This document shows, piece by piece, positions 20,923 through 28,979 of a stretch of DNA of 64,000 bases (position 1 is its first letter; every line of letters begins with the position of its first letter). Made by a program: the position numbers and the translations under genes. Source of the stretch: Mesorhizobium sp. NZP2077 (lineage in GTDB: Bacteria > Pseudomonadota > Alphaproteobacteria > Rhizobiales > Rhizobiaceae). The stretch is from contig NZ_CP051293.1 in NCBI RefSeq assembly GCF_013170805.1, positions 4,904,001 to 4,968,000 on the forward strand, written 5' to 3'. A model generated the notes under the pieces. That model searched no databases. It was not told the DNA's origin and was given only the letters and a program-made list of their open reading frames with translations.

Positions 20923-21864
20923 ATGCTGAAATACATCCGTGCCGCCCTGACGATGAGCGTTATAACATTAACTGCCTTTGGTGCATCGTCGGCCCTCGCG
21001 GCACCGCTGAAGGTGGTCGCCAGCTTCACGGTCATTGCCGACTTTGCCAAAAATGTCGGCGGCGACCGTGTCGACATCACCACCATCGTCGGGCCGGACG
21101 GCGATGCCCATGTCTATGAGCCGAGCCCGGCCGACGCGGTCGCCATGGCCAAGGCCGATATCGTGCTGGTCAACGGCCTGCATTTCGAAGGCTTCCTGCA
21201 GCGGCTGGTCGATGCCAGCGCCACCAAGGCCTCGATCATCACCTTGACCAATGGCGTAACGCCGATCGATTTCAAGCCTGAATTCGCCGACGCCGATGCG
21301 GCCGAGGGTGCCGGCACCGGCGGCGGCAAGACCGTCACCGACCCGCACGCCTTCCAGTCGATCGCCAATGCCAAGATCTATGTGAAGAACATCGCCGAGG
21401 CGTTCTGCGCAGCCGACAGCGAGGGCTGCGTCAGCTACCAGACCAATGCCGCCGCCTACACAAAGAAGCTCAATGTGCTGGAAGGCGAAGTGAAGGCGGC
21501 GATCCAGTCGATCCCCGAGGCCAAGCGCGTCGTCATCACCTCGCATGACGCCTTCGGTTATTTCGAGCACGAATACGGCCTCACCTTCCTTGCCCCGCAA
21601 GGCATCTCGACCGATTCCGAACCATCGGCCGCCGACGTCGCCAAGCTGGTCGAGCAGGTCAGGCAGGACAAGGCCGCCGCGATCTTCGTCGAAAACATCA
21701 CCAACCCGCGCCTGATCGAGCAGATCGCCAGCGAGACCGGCATCAAGGTGGGCGGCACGCTCTATTCGGATGCACTGTCGCAGCCCGATGGCCCCGGCTC
21801 GACCTATATCGACATGATGCACAACAACATCCGCCAGATCAAAGGCGCCATCCTGGGAAGCTGA
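20923..21864 (+). CDS. Zinc-type ABC transporter substrate-binding protein (AztC/ZnuA-like)
   Basis: 313 residues with a signal peptide (cleavage likely after ALA near residue 27). Periplasmic cluster A-I metal-binding protein. Likely metal ligands are H63 (GDAHVYEP), H142 (DPHAFQS), H208 (SHDAFGYFEHEYG) and an aspartate near 282 (YSDALS), the pattern for zinc or manganese. It lacks the His-rich loop of ZnuA, which together with gene order favours the AztC type. A good terminator follows directly. Metal choice is inferred from family and the candidate Zur box. Confidence 0.93.
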   Translation: MLKYIRAALTMSVITLTAFGASSALAAPLKVVASFTVIADFAKNVGGDRVDITTIVGPDGDAHVYEPSPADAVAMAKADIVLVNGLHFEGFLQRLVDASATKASIITLTNGVTPIDFKPEFADADAAEGAGTGGGKTVTDPHAFQSIANAKIYVKNIAEAFCAADSEGCVSYQTNAAAYTKKLNVLEGEVKAAIQSIPEAKRVVITSHDAFGYFEHEYGLTFLAPQGISTDSEPSAADVAKLVEQVRQDKAAAIFVENITNPRLIEQIASETGIKVGGTLYSDALSQPDGPGSTYIDMMHNNIRQIKGAILGS

Positions 21865-21876
21865 TCGTCTCATTCC

Positions 21877-21911
21877 ATCCGGTCGGGCCAAGACAAGCCC
21901 GGCCGGATTTT
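21877..21911 (+). terminator. Intrinsic terminator of the zinc ABC operon
   Basis: A 12-base left arm (21877-21888) pairs with 21897-21908 at 11 positions plus one G-U, with an 8-base loop, followed by TTTT (21908-21911). It begins 13 bases after the binding-protein stop codon. The G+C-rich stem plus T run is a textbook rho-independent terminator. Confidence 0.85.
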
Positions 21912-21985
21912 ACCTGACGGGTGTTGCCGGTTCCGCTGGAGAGTGGCAAGACTTCTCGCCAAATCAAAATTGCGAGGATGCAGCC

Positions 21986-22324
21986 ATGGAATACCGCGAA
22001 ATCAGCGAGGATTATTCGGTCTCTGGCCAGATCCAGCCCGAAGATGTCGCCGCCATCAAGGAAGCCGGCTTCAAGAGCGTCATCTGCAACCGGCCGGATG
22101 ACGAACAGCCCGGCCAGCCTTCGGCCAAAAGCATCGGCTCGGCGGTCGAAGCCGCCGGCCTCGCCTTCCGCTACATCCCTGTGATCAGCGGCCAGATCAC
22201 CGCCGAGAATGTAGAGGACCAGGCCGAGGCGCTGGACGCGCTCGAAGGCCCGGTGTTTGCCTATTGCCGCTCGGGTGCGCGCTGCACCAATCTGTACGGG
22301 CTTATCCAGCAGTCGAAGAGTTAA
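21986..22324 (+). CDS. TIGR01244/DUF442 family sulfur transferase or phosphatase-like protein
   Basis: 112 residues. It matches the small family found alone or fused to metallo-beta-lactamase domains (BlhA-type), with a dual-specificity-phosphatase-like fold. The active loop is C94-R-S-G-A-R99 (YCRSGARCTNL); the six-residue CRxGxR loop is typical of rhodanese-type sulfur transferases, while phosphatases have C-x5-R. The N-terminal YSVSGQIQPEDV and ICNRPDDE are family features. In other bacteria relatives act in sulfide handling or biofilm control, not tested here. Its stop codon overlaps that of the convergent regulator gene (shared TTAA). Confidence 0.88.
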   Translation: MEYREISEDYSVSGQIQPEDVAAIKEAGFKSVICNRPDDEQPGQPSAKSIGSAVEAAGLAFRYIPVISGQITAENVEDQAEALDALEGPVFAYCRSGARCTNLYGLIQQSKS

Positions 22325-22788
22325 ATCGGCAGCGCGCCGGTTTCCTTGAGCGTTTCGAGCACGATAGCCGTCTTTACATGCTGGACCGATTCATGCGGCA
22401 GAAGCACGCCGTTGACGAATTCCGACAGTGATTTGAGGTCGGGCGTCACCACCTTCAGGATATAATCCATCTCGCCGGTCAGCGCGTGCGCCTCCTGCAC
22501 CTCCGGCAGCCGCGCCACCAGTTCGCCGAAGCGCTTGGCGTTGTCGCGGTTGTGGGTGGCAAGCGTTACCGAGATGACGTTGACCAGCGAGAAGCCGAGC
22601 TTGTCGCGGTCGAGCACGGCGCGATAGCCCTTGATGAAACCGTCCTCCTCGAGCCGCTGGCGACGGCGCGAGCATTGCGATGCCGACAGGTTCACCCGCT
22701 CCGAAAGGTCATTGTTGGTCAGCCGCGCGTCGCCCTGCAGCAGCGCCATTATCTTGCGGTCGAACTGATCAATGCGCGTCTCATCCAT
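22321..22788 (-). CDS. Lrp/AsnC family transcriptional regulator
   Basis: 155 residues from ATG 22788 (MDETRIDQFDRKIMALLQ); in-frame ATGs 5 and 6 codons upstream are possible. The N-terminal helix-turn-helix (residues 5-60, ending SASQCSRRRQRLEEDGFIKGY) and C-terminal ligand-binding domain (about 70-145, with GEMDYILKV) are standard. It faces hppD across 139 bases, so it probably controls tyrosine/phenylalanine breakdown in response to an aromatic amino acid. This regulatory link is inferred from position. Confidence 0.93.
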   Translation of the reverse strand: MDETRIDQFDRKIMALLQGDARLTNNDLSERVNLSASQCSRRRQRLEEDGFIKGYRAVLDRDKLGFSLVNVISVTLATHNRDNAKRFGELVARLPEVQEAHALTGEMDYILKVVTPDLKSLSEFVNGVLLPHESVQHVKTAIVLETLKETGALPI

Positions 22789-22832
22789 GCTTTTGTCTCT
22801 CATCATGCATGCTTCACGCATGACATCATCAT

Positions 22833-22846
22833 TTCAAGCATTTGAA
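22833..22846. promoter_or_regulatory. Inverted repeat in the Lrp-hppD divergent promoter region
   Basis: TTCAA (22833-22837) and TTGAA (22842-22846) are perfect inverted repeats with a 4-base centre, in an A+T-rich divergent region also holding repeated GCATG/ATGCA words. Lrp-type regulators bind degenerate A+T-rich 15-bp palindromes, so this is a plausible operator. No consensus was checked. Confidence 0.4.
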
Positions 22847-22927
22847 TGCAAGCACCATGCGCCGGCTCCGCGCTATGATGGCGTGAGATGGCCTTTTCTG
22901 GCCAAGCCAGTTTTTTGGAGGAATATC

Positions 22928-24043
22928 ATGGGTCCCTTCCCGCACGACGCACCGCCCGCCACGATCAGCGAGGACAATCCTGCCGGCACCGATGGTTTCG
23001 AGTTCGTCGAATTCGCACATCCGGAACCGCAGAAGCTGGCCGAGCTGTTCGCCCGCATGGGCTATGTGGCGGTGGCCAGGCATCGCACCAAAGAAATCAC
23101 CGTCTGGCGCCAGGGCGACATCAACTATGTCGTCAATGCCGAGCCGGGCTCGCATGCGATGAAGTTCGCCGACAAGCACGGCCCCTGCGCTGCCTCGATG
23201 GCCTGGCGGGTGGTCGATGCCAAGCATGCTTTCGACCACGCCGTTGCCAAGGGTGCAACGCCTTACGAAGGCGACGACAAGGCGCTCGACGTGCCGGCGA
23301 TATCAGGCATCGGCGGCTCGCTGCTCTATTTCATCGATACCTATGGCCAGAAGGGCTCGGCCTATGACGCCGAGTTCGAGTGGCTGGGCGCGCGCGATCC
23401 GCGGCCGCTAGGTGTCGGCTTCTATTTCCTCGACCACCTGACCCACAATGTCTATCGCGGCCAGATGGACAAATGGTGGGATTTCTACCGCGAGCTGTTC
23501 GGCTTCAAGCAGATCCATTTCTTCGACATCGACGGCAAGATCACCGGCCTGGTCAGCCGCGCCATCACCTCGCCTTGCGGCAAGATCCGTATTCCGCTGA
23601 ACGAATCCAAGGACGAGACCAGCCAGATCGCCGAGTATCTGAAGAAGTACAATGGCGAGGGTATCCAGCACATTGCGGTCGGTACCGACGAGATCTATGC
23701 CGCCACCGACAAGCTGGCCGCCAACGGCCTAAAGTTCATGCCCGGCCCGCCGGAAACCTATTACGACATGTCCTATGACCGGGTGAACGGCCATGACGAG
23801 CCTATCGAGCGGATGAAGAAGCACGGCATCCTCATCGACGGCGAAGGCGTGGTCGATGGCGGCATGACCAAAATCCTGCTGCAGATCTTCTCCAAAACCG
23901 TGATCGGGCCGATCTTCTTCGAATTCATCCAGAGGAAGGGTGACGAAGGCTTTGGCGAGGGCAATTTCCGCGCGCTGTTCGAATCGATTGAGCAGGACCA
24001 GATCAAGCGCGGCGTGATCAAGATGGACGGCAAGGCGGCCTGA
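22928..24043 (+). CDS. hppD: 4-hydroxyphenylpyruvate dioxygenase
   Basis: 371 residues from ATG 22928 (MGPFPHDAPPATI) with GGAGG 8 bases upstream; an earlier in-frame start is antisense to the regulator gene and was rejected. Non-haem Fe(II) enzyme that turns 4-hydroxyphenylpyruvate into homogentisate with loss of CO2. The three iron ligands of the family are visible: the histidine in LTHNVYRG near residue 170, the one in IQHIAVGTDEI near 248 and the glutamate in GPIFFEFIQRKGDEGFGEGNF near 330. The product feeds HmgA, encoded about 4 kb away. Confidence 0.97.
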   Translation: MGPFPHDAPPATISEDNPAGTDGFEFVEFAHPEPQKLAELFARMGYVAVARHRTKEITVWRQGDINYVVNAEPGSHAMKFADKHGPCAASMAWRVVDAKHAFDHAVAKGATPYEGDDKALDVPAISGIGGSLLYFIDTYGQKGSAYDAEFEWLGARDPRPLGVGFYFLDHLTHNVYRGQMDKWWDFYRELFGFKQIHFFDIDGKITGLVSRAITSPCGKIRIPLNESKDETSQIAEYLKKYNGEGIQHIAVGTDEIYAATDKLAANGLKFMPGPPETYYDMSYDRVNGHDEPIERMKKHGILIDGEGVVDGGMTKILLQIFSKTVIGPIFFEFIQRKGDEGFGEGNFRALFESIEQDQIKRGVIKMDGKAA

Positions 24044-24068
24044 AGCTAAACAAGTCGCTTACGGCTCG

Positions 24069-24101
24069 ACCGGTTATGACGTATTTTGGGTTATAACCGG
24101 T
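24069..24101 (+). promoter_or_regulatory. Inverted repeat before the orphan antitoxin gene
   Basis: A 12-base left arm (24069-24080) pairs with 24090-24101 at 11 of 12 positions around a 9-base A+T-rich centre. It ends 7 bases before the antitoxin ATG. Phd/YefM antitoxins repress their own promoters through such palindromes, so it is a candidate operator. It also lies 26 bases after the hppD stop, and no T run follows, so termination is the less likely reading. Confidence 0.55.
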
Positions 24102-24108
24102 CCCAGCC

Positions 24109-24333
24109 ATGAACATATCCATCGCGGAAGCCAAAGCCAAATTATCGGAACTCGTCAGGCGTGCGGAGGCCGGTGAGGATATTGCGCTCACGCGCGGTGG
24201 GAAAATTGTTGCAAGGCTCGTGTCACCGGCCACGAAAGGCTTTTTGCCCCGGATTGGAGCCTTAAGAGGTAGCGTCAGTATCGCGGAAGATTTTGACGAT
24301 CTCGGCGCGGAGTGGGCTGAATATCAGAAATGA
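24109..24333 (+). CDS. Phd/YefM-type (prevent-host-death) antitoxin without adjacent toxin
   Basis: 74 residues. The N-terminal MNISIAEAKAKLSELVRRAEAGEDIALTRGGKIVARL pattern is the DNA-binding domain of type II antitoxins of the Phd/YefM family. The C-terminal part, including FDDLGAEWAEYQK, is the usual toxin-neutralising tail. In most loci a PIN-domain (VapC) toxin follows within a few bases; here the next gene begins on the opposite strand 5 bases after the stop, so no toxin partner is present on either side. It may be a remnant of a lost module, or pair with a toxin elsewhere. Confidence 0.88.
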   Translation: MNISIAEAKAKLSELVRRAEAGEDIALTRGGKIVARLVSPATKGFLPRIGALRGSVSIAEDFDDLGAEWAEYQK

Positions 24334-24337
24334 TGGC

Positions 24338-24874
24338 TCACAACCCCAGCCGCTCGACCTCGGCTCGCCTGAGCTTGATGTCATAATCGAGCAGGAACTC
24401 GTCGAGTTGCGGCGGCGCGACCGAGGTGCCGGACAGCATGGCGTGCACCTGGCCGCGATGATGGATGTCGTGCAGGAAGACATGGGCGAGGATGTCGCCA
24501 ATCTTTTCCGGGATCATGCCGTCCTCGCGCCGGTCGGTGATGACGCGGCGGTCGAGATCGGCCTCCGACAGCTTGTCGCAGAAGGCGATCAGCCGCCGGT
24601 CGGCCGCGACTCGGGCGGCAAACAGCGCCTGTGGTTCGTCGAAAGGCACGAAATCATCATGGGCCGCTGCGCCGACGCCGCCCTCTTCGAGAAAATCGAG
24701 ATAGAGATGATCGACCGCCAGAATGTGGTTGAGTGTTGCCTTGATCGACGGGAAAAAGCTGATGCGCTCAGCCTCGAACTCACCGGGCTTGAGCGCCACG
24801 ACGGCACGATAGAGCCGGTCGTTCGACCAGAGATTGTTTCCGGCCATGCGGCGCAAATGATCCAGCAGGGTCAC
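24338..24874 (-). CDS. DinB family protein
   Basis: 178 residues of the DinB/YfiT-like four-helix bundle family, metal-binding proteins with thiol-dependent or unknown roles. Histidines of the usual triad are seen in KATLNHILAVDHLY near residue 50 and FLHDIHHRGQVHAML near 135-145. It ends 4 bases from the convergent antitoxin gene. It follows the gene for a small membrane protein by 4 bases and may be the last gene of the homogentisate operon, though its role there is unknown. Confidence 0.92.
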   Translation of the reverse strand: MTLLDHLRRMAGNNLWSNDRLYRAVVALKPGEFEAERISFFPSIKATLNHILAVDHLYLDFLEEGGVGAAAHDDFVPFDEPQALFAARVAADRRLIAFCDKLSEADLDRRVITDRREDGMIPEKIGDILAHVFLHDIHHRGQVHAMLSGTSVAPPQLDEFLLDYDIKLRRAEVERLGL

Positions 24875-24878
24875 GAGA

Positions 24879-25172
24879 TCATCCCCCTGCCCGAACCAGA
24901 TGCAAGCCTGCCGCCATAATCGCGAACCCGGCGAGAACGATCAGCAGCAATCCGTTCATGCGCCGGCGCATGGCTTGCGTCTCCTCGTCCCGTGCGACTT
25001 TCATATTGGTGATGGTGTGGAACATCATCGCCTTGCGCGGGAAGCCGCTGCGGTTGGCGAGATCCGACGAGCGCGCCTCGATGCGGTAGCTCAACCGGAT
25101 CGCCAATATGAAGACAACCAGAATGGCCAGTGCCCAGACACCGGCCAGAGTATAGAACACCTCCCCCCTCAT
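24879..25172 (-). CDS. Small membrane protein of unknown function
   Basis: 97 residues with two hydrophobic segments: residues 6-27 (near-uniform aliphatic after FYTLAGVWALAI) and 72-92 (GLLLIVLAGFAIMAAG). The loop between them is about 45 residues, charged and basic. No catalytic motif is visible and I do not recognise the family. It lies 14 bases after fahA and 4 before the DinB gene on the same strand, so it is probably co-transcribed with both. Confidence 0.8.
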   Translation of the reverse strand: MRGEVFYTLAGVWALAILVVFILAIRLSYRIEARSSDLANRSGFPRKAMMFHTITNMKVARDEETQAMRRRMNGLLLIVLAGFAIMAAGLHLVRAGG

Positions 25173-25186
25173 TCCATAGCCCCTTG

Positions 25187-26200
25187 CTATCCCTGGTATT
25201 TCTCGACCTTCTGCTCGATGGCACCGAAGATCGAATGGCCGGCTCTATCCTTCATCTCGATGCGCACCGTGTCGCCGAAGCGCAGGAACGGCGTCTTGGG
25301 CTCGCCCGATACAATGGTCTCGATCATGCGCAATTCGGCGATGCAGGAATAGCCGGCGCCGCCTGCCGAGACAGGCTTGCCCGGACCGCCGTCGAGCTTG
25401 TTGGATACGGTGCCCGAGCCGATGATGGTGCCTGATACCAGCGGCCTTGTCCTGGCGGCATGGGCGATCAGCGCCGGAAAATCGAAGGTCATGTCGACAC
25501 CGGCATTGGCGCGGCCGAACGGTTTGCCGTTGAGATCGGCAAGCAGCGGCAGACTGACCTTGCCGCCGTCCCAGGCATCGCCCAGTTCATCCGGCGTCAC
25601 CGCGACGGGTGAAAAGGCAGAGGACGGTTTCGACTGGAAGAACCCAAAACCCTTGGCCAGTTCCGGCCCGGTCAGCGCGCGCAACGTGACATCATTGACC
25701 AGCATGACCAGCCGAATCGCAGCCCGCGCCTCATCGAGGCTAGCGCCCATCGGCACGTCGTCGACAATGACGGTCACTTCTCCCTCCATGTCGATGCCGA
25801 AGGCCTCGTCAGCCATGCGGATCGCATCGCGCGGCGCAATGAAGGAGTCCGAGCCGCCCTGATAGATCAGCGGGTCGGTCCAGAAACTCGCCGGCATCTC
25901 GACGCCTCGCGCTTTGCGCACCAGCTCGACATGGTTCACGTAGGCCGATCCGTCAGCCCATTGATAGGCACGCGGCAGCGGCGAATGCGCATCGTGCTCG
26001 TGAAAGCGCGCGGACGGCACGGCGTTGTTCTCCAGCGATTCCGCGATGGTCGCGAGATGCGGCGAGATCCTGCGCCAGTCGTCGAGTGCCGCCTGCAGCG
26101 TGCGCGCCAGGAACGAGGCATCGGTGTACTGCGTCAGGTCGCGCGAAACGACAACGAGTTTTCCGTCGCGCGTCCCGTCCTTTAGTGTGGCAAGCTTCAT
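25187..26200 (-). CDS. fahA: Fumarylacetoacetate hydrolase family protein, probable fumarylacetoacetase
   Basis: 337 residues. Probable enzyme for the last step of homogentisate breakdown, splitting fumarylacetoacetate to fumarate and acetoacetate with a Mg2+/Ca2+ ion. The C-terminal FAH domain shows DMEGEVTVIVDDVP (acidic metal ligands), an FFQSKPSSAFSPVAVTP loop and SGTIIGSGTVSNK near residue 270, all family features. This is the short bacterial form of about 335 residues. Start overlaps the MBL hydrolase stop (ATGA); hmgA lies one gene upstream, which strongly supports the role. No maleylacetoacetate isomerase gene is in the window. Confidence 0.93.
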   Translation of the reverse strand: MKLATLKDGTRDGKLVVVSRDLTQYTDASFLARTLQAALDDWRRISPHLATIAESLENNAVPSARFHEHDAHSPLPRAYQWADGSAYVNHVELVRKARGVEMPASFWTDPLIYQGGSDSFIAPRDAIRMADEAFGIDMEGEVTVIVDDVPMGASLDEARAAIRLVMLVNDVTLRALTGPELAKGFGFFQSKPSSAFSPVAVTPDELGDAWDGGKVSLPLLADLNGKPFGRANAGVDMTFDFPALIAHAARTRPLVSGTIIGSGTVSNKLDGGPGKPVSAGGAGYSCIAELRMIETIVSGEPKTPFLRFGDTVRIEMKDRAGHSIFGAIEQKVEKYQG

Positions 26201-27099
26201 GCGGTTCCCTCTCCTTGTGCAGCTTTCCTGCTGCTTAACTCCACAACAAGGCCGTCACGGGCGATCGTCAAGTCGCCGACCCATGTTTTCCTGACAGCAT
26301 CGATCCAATCCGCCTCGCCGATCCCGGGATCGTCGGCGGGAATGATGTGGTTGAGCACCAGTCTCTTCACGCCGGCATCGGTGGCGATGCGCCCGGCCTC
26401 CTCGGCGAAGCTGTGGCTGGCGAGCAGATGTTCTCTGAGCCGAGCGCCATTGCCGGTTCTGGCGACCAGCCGCTCGATGCCTTCTTCCAGCATGGCTTCA
26501 TGGACGAGGATGTCGGCGCCTTCAGCGAAATCGGCGAGCGGTGGAAAGAAGGCAGTGTCGGCGGAAAAGACCACACTTTTCCCGCCATGCTCGAAGCGCA
26601 GGGCAAAGCAGTCGGTCACCGGTGGATGGTCGACACGCAGCGCCGTCACTTTCAGGCCGCCTTGTTCGACCACCTGCCCCTCGCCGAATTCGCTGATCGA
26701 AATCAGTTCGCGAATGTCGGGACGCCCCTCGTCGACGATGCGGATTTCAATGTCGAATTCCATCGCCTGGCAGAAGCGCCGCCAGTAGTGGCCGGTGCCG
26801 GCGGGTCCGAAGACGTTGACCGGTGTCGCCAGGCCCGCGGTCCAGGCAGTGTGGAGCAGCGGCCCGAGTTCCAGCACATGGTCGGAATGCAAATGCGTGA
26901 TGAAGATCAGGTCGAGCGCCTTCAGGCTGCCCCCAGCATCGACCAGACCGCGTGTCACGCCAAGCCCACAATCGACGACGATGGTTCGCCCACCGATCTC
27001 AAGCAGTGACGAGCTTGGCCACGGCCCGCCCGGCCGCAGCGCCGGGCCGCCTTTCGAGCCCAGCAACACCAGCCGGTCCGGCATTGGCTTGCCGCTCAA
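26197..27099 (-). CDS. MBL-fold metallo-hydrolase in the homogentisate operon
   Basis: 300 residues. The zinc motif H-x-H-x-D-H is clear in [13 protein letters not shown] near residue 88, with further ligands in [19 protein letters not shown] and a C-terminal LNHIIPADD histidine. It resembles the arylsulfatase/RNase Z-like branch of the superfamily. It overlaps hmgA (upstream) and fahA (downstream) by 4 bases each, so it is translated with them. Its substrate is unknown; a role in clearing a lactone or thioester side product of homogentisate is possible but unsupported. An alternative start is the ATG five codons downstream. Confidence 0.9.
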   Translation of the reverse strand: MSGKPMPDRLVLLGSKGGPALRPGGPWPSSSLLEIGGRTIVVDCGLGVTRGLVDAGGSLKALDLIFITHLHSDHVLELGPLLHTAWTAGLATPVNVFGPAGTGHYWRRFCQAMEFDIEIRIVDEGRPDIRELISISEFGEGQVVEQGGLKVTALRVDHPPVTDCFALRFEHGGKSVVFSADTAFFPPLADFAEGADILVHEAMLEEGIERLVARTGNGARLREHLLASHSFAEEAGRIATDAGVKRLVLNHIIPADDPGIGEADWIDAVRKTWVGDLTIARDGLVVELSSRKAAQGEGTA

Positions 27100-28409
27100 G
27101 ACCAGTCGCCCTCCGGCGTGCCATTGAAGCGCTTCTTCAGGTCTGCCCAGCAGTCGATGTAATTGTCCTGCCTTGTTTCCAGCTCGGCGCCGTAGCGGGT
27201 CAGCATTTGCGGGAAACGCGTCTCGAACATGAAGGCCATGGTGTTGTCGAGCTTGACCGGTTTCAGCTCCGCGCGCGAGGCTTTTTCGAAGCCAGGTGCG
27301 TCCGGCCCATGGGCCAGCATCAGATTGTGCAGGCTGATGCCGCCGGGGATAAACCCTTCCTCCTTGGCGTCGTATTGGCCGTGGATCAGGCCCATGAACT
27401 CGCTCATGATGTTGCGGTGGTACCAGGGCGGCCGGAACGTATCTTCGGCCACCAGCCAGCGCGGCGGGAAGATGACGAAGTCGATATTGGCGGTGCCCTC
27501 CTCGCCGCTTGGCGCCGTGAGCACGGTGAAGATCGACGGATCGGGATGGTCGAACAGCAGCGCGCCGACCGGCGAAAACGTCGCCAGATCATATTTGTAG
27601 GGCGCGTAATTGCCATGCCAGGCGACAACGTCGAGCGGTGAATGGCCGATCTCGGCGACATGGAAGTTGCCGCACCATTTCACGATCAGCCGGCACGGCG
27701 TTTCCTTCTCCTCGAACCAGGCGCAAGGCGTCTTGAAATCGCGCGGATTGGCCAGGCAGTTGGCGCCGATCGGGCCGCGATCGGGCAAGGTCAGCTTGGC
27801 GCCATAGTTCTCGCAGACATAGCCGCGCACTTCCTTGTCGACCAACTCGACCTTGAAGACGAGGCCGCGCGGCAGCACCGCTATCTCGCCGGGGCGAAGC
27901 TCGATGACGCCCATCTCCGTCACCAGACGCAGGGCGCCGACTTGCGGGACGAGCAGCAACTCGCCATCGGCATTGAAGAAATGATCGTCGACCATCGAGC
28001 TGTTGGCGACATAGACATTGGCTGCCATGCCGGTCTGCCCGAGCACGTCGCCGGCCGTAGTGATGCTGCGCATGCCGGCAACAAAGTCGGTCGGCTCTTT
28101 CGGCATCGGCACCGGATTCCAGCGATACTGGCCAAGCGCCAATTCATGGTCGCCAACATTCGGCGCGGTCTTCCACAAGGGATAGTTCGCCGGTTTGAAG
28201 CGGCCAGTGTGTTTGACGCTCGGCCGGATGCGATAGAGCCACGAGCGCTCATTGGTGCCCCGCGGCGCGGTGAAGGGAGAGCCCGAAAGTTGCTCGGCAT
28301 AGAGGCCGTAGGCCGGCCTCTGCGGCGAGTTCCGTCCCTGCGGCAGCGAGCCGGGCAAGGTTTCGGTCTCGAAATCGTTGCCGAAGCCCGGCATGTAGGA
28401 ATAGGCCAT
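27096..28409 (-). CDS. hmgA: Homogentisate 1,2-dioxygenase
   Basis: 437 residues from ATG 28409 ([17 protein letters not shown]), with GGGAGG as ribosome site; an open frame reaching upstream to 28511 would run through the promoter region. Fe(II) enzyme that opens the ring of homogentisate to maleylacetoacetate. Typical N-terminal [22 protein letters not shown] and metal-site segment [19 protein letters not shown] are present, plus [11 protein letters not shown]. First gene of the operon hmgA-MBL-fahA, facing a MarR regulator gene. Confidence 0.97.
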   Translation of the reverse strand: MAYSYMPGFGNDFETETLPGSLPQGRNSPQRPAYGLYAEQLSGSPFTAPRGTNERSWLYRIRPSVKHTGRFKPANYPLWKTAPNVGDHELALGQYRWNPVPMPKEPTDFVAGMRSITTAGDVLGQTGMAANVYVANSSMVDDHFFNADGELLLVPQVGALRLVTEMGVIELRPGEIAVLPRGLVFKVELVDKEVRGYVCENYGAKLTLPDRGPIGANCLANPRDFKTPCAWFEEKETPCRLIVKWCGNFHVAEIGHSPLDVVAWHGNYAPYKYDLATFSPVGALLFDHPDPSIFTVLTAPSGEEGTANIDFVIFPPRWLVAEDTFRPPWYHRNIMSEFMGLIHGQYDAKEEGFIPGGISLHNLMLAHGPDAPGFEKASRAELKPVKLDNTMAFMFETRFPQMLTRYGAELETRQDNYIDCWADLKKRFNGTPEGDWS

Positions 28410-28529
28410 CCGATCCTCCCTGATCCCGGCTCCAAGCTTCACGAAGCCTGGCTTGCCGGTGATGTTGACCAAACTGGTTTCATTTGTAACCATTGAAAAT
28501 GTAACTATCAACGGTCATGGCGCGCGATC
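28410..28529. promoter_or_regulatory. Divergent hmgA-marR control region
   Basis: 120 bases between the two starts. AAACTGGTTT (28471-28480) is a near-palindrome with AAAC/GTTT arms, and two TGTAAC words follow (in CATTTGTAAC and AAATGTAACT, about 28485-28507). This is where a MarR-type repressor of homogentisate genes would bind. No operator can be fixed by eye with certainty. Confidence 0.4.
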
Positions 28530-28973
28530 ATGGACCCCGACATTCTGGAACTGGAAAGCTTCCTGCCCTACCGGCTCTACCGGCTTGCCGATGCCGTCAG
28601 CAGCGAATTCTCGAAGATCTACCGTGATCGCCACGGCTTGACGCGGCCGGAATGGCGCACGCTTTCAGGCCTCGGCCAGCGCGGCACGATGACAGCGACA
28701 GAGCTCGGCGAGCAGTCGGCCATGCACAAGACCAAGGTGTCGCGCGCCGTTGCCGAACTCGAACGGCGGCGGTGGCTGACGCGCAGGCCGGACGAGAATG
28801 ATCGCCGCGTTGAACATCTAGCGCTCACCAAGGCCGGGCTTGCCGCCTATCGGGAGATGGTGCCGCTGGCGAAGGCTTTTGAGCGGGAGCTGCTAGCAAA
28901 GCTGAGCGTTAGCGAGCGCGACGCGATCGCCAGCGGGCTGGCTGCGCTCGAAACAAGTCTCGGCAAGAGCTAG
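28530..28973 (+). CDS. MarR family transcriptional regulator, probable repressor of the hmg operon
   Basis: 147 residues. The winged helix-turn-helix covers about residues 35-110: TATELGEQSAMHKTKVSRAVAELERRRWL is the recognition region and RPDENDRRVEHLALT the wing. It faces hmgA, the arrangement seen for repressors of homogentisate genes that respond to homogentisate. It ends 6 bases before the convergent tdh stop. Confidence 0.93.
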   Translation: MDPDILELESFLPYRLYRLADAVSSEFSKIYRDRHGLTRPEWRTLSGLGQRGTMTATELGEQSAMHKTKVSRAVAELERRRWLTRRPDENDRRVEHLALTKAGLAAYREMVPLAKAFERELLAKLSVSERDAIASGLAALETSLGKS

Positions 28974-28979
28974 GCCGCC

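Noticed and set aside
24069..24101. Intrinsic terminator of hppD
   Set aside because: Inverted repeat lacks a T run and has an A+T-rich centre; its place directly before the antitoxin start fits an operator better, though termination cannot be excluded.
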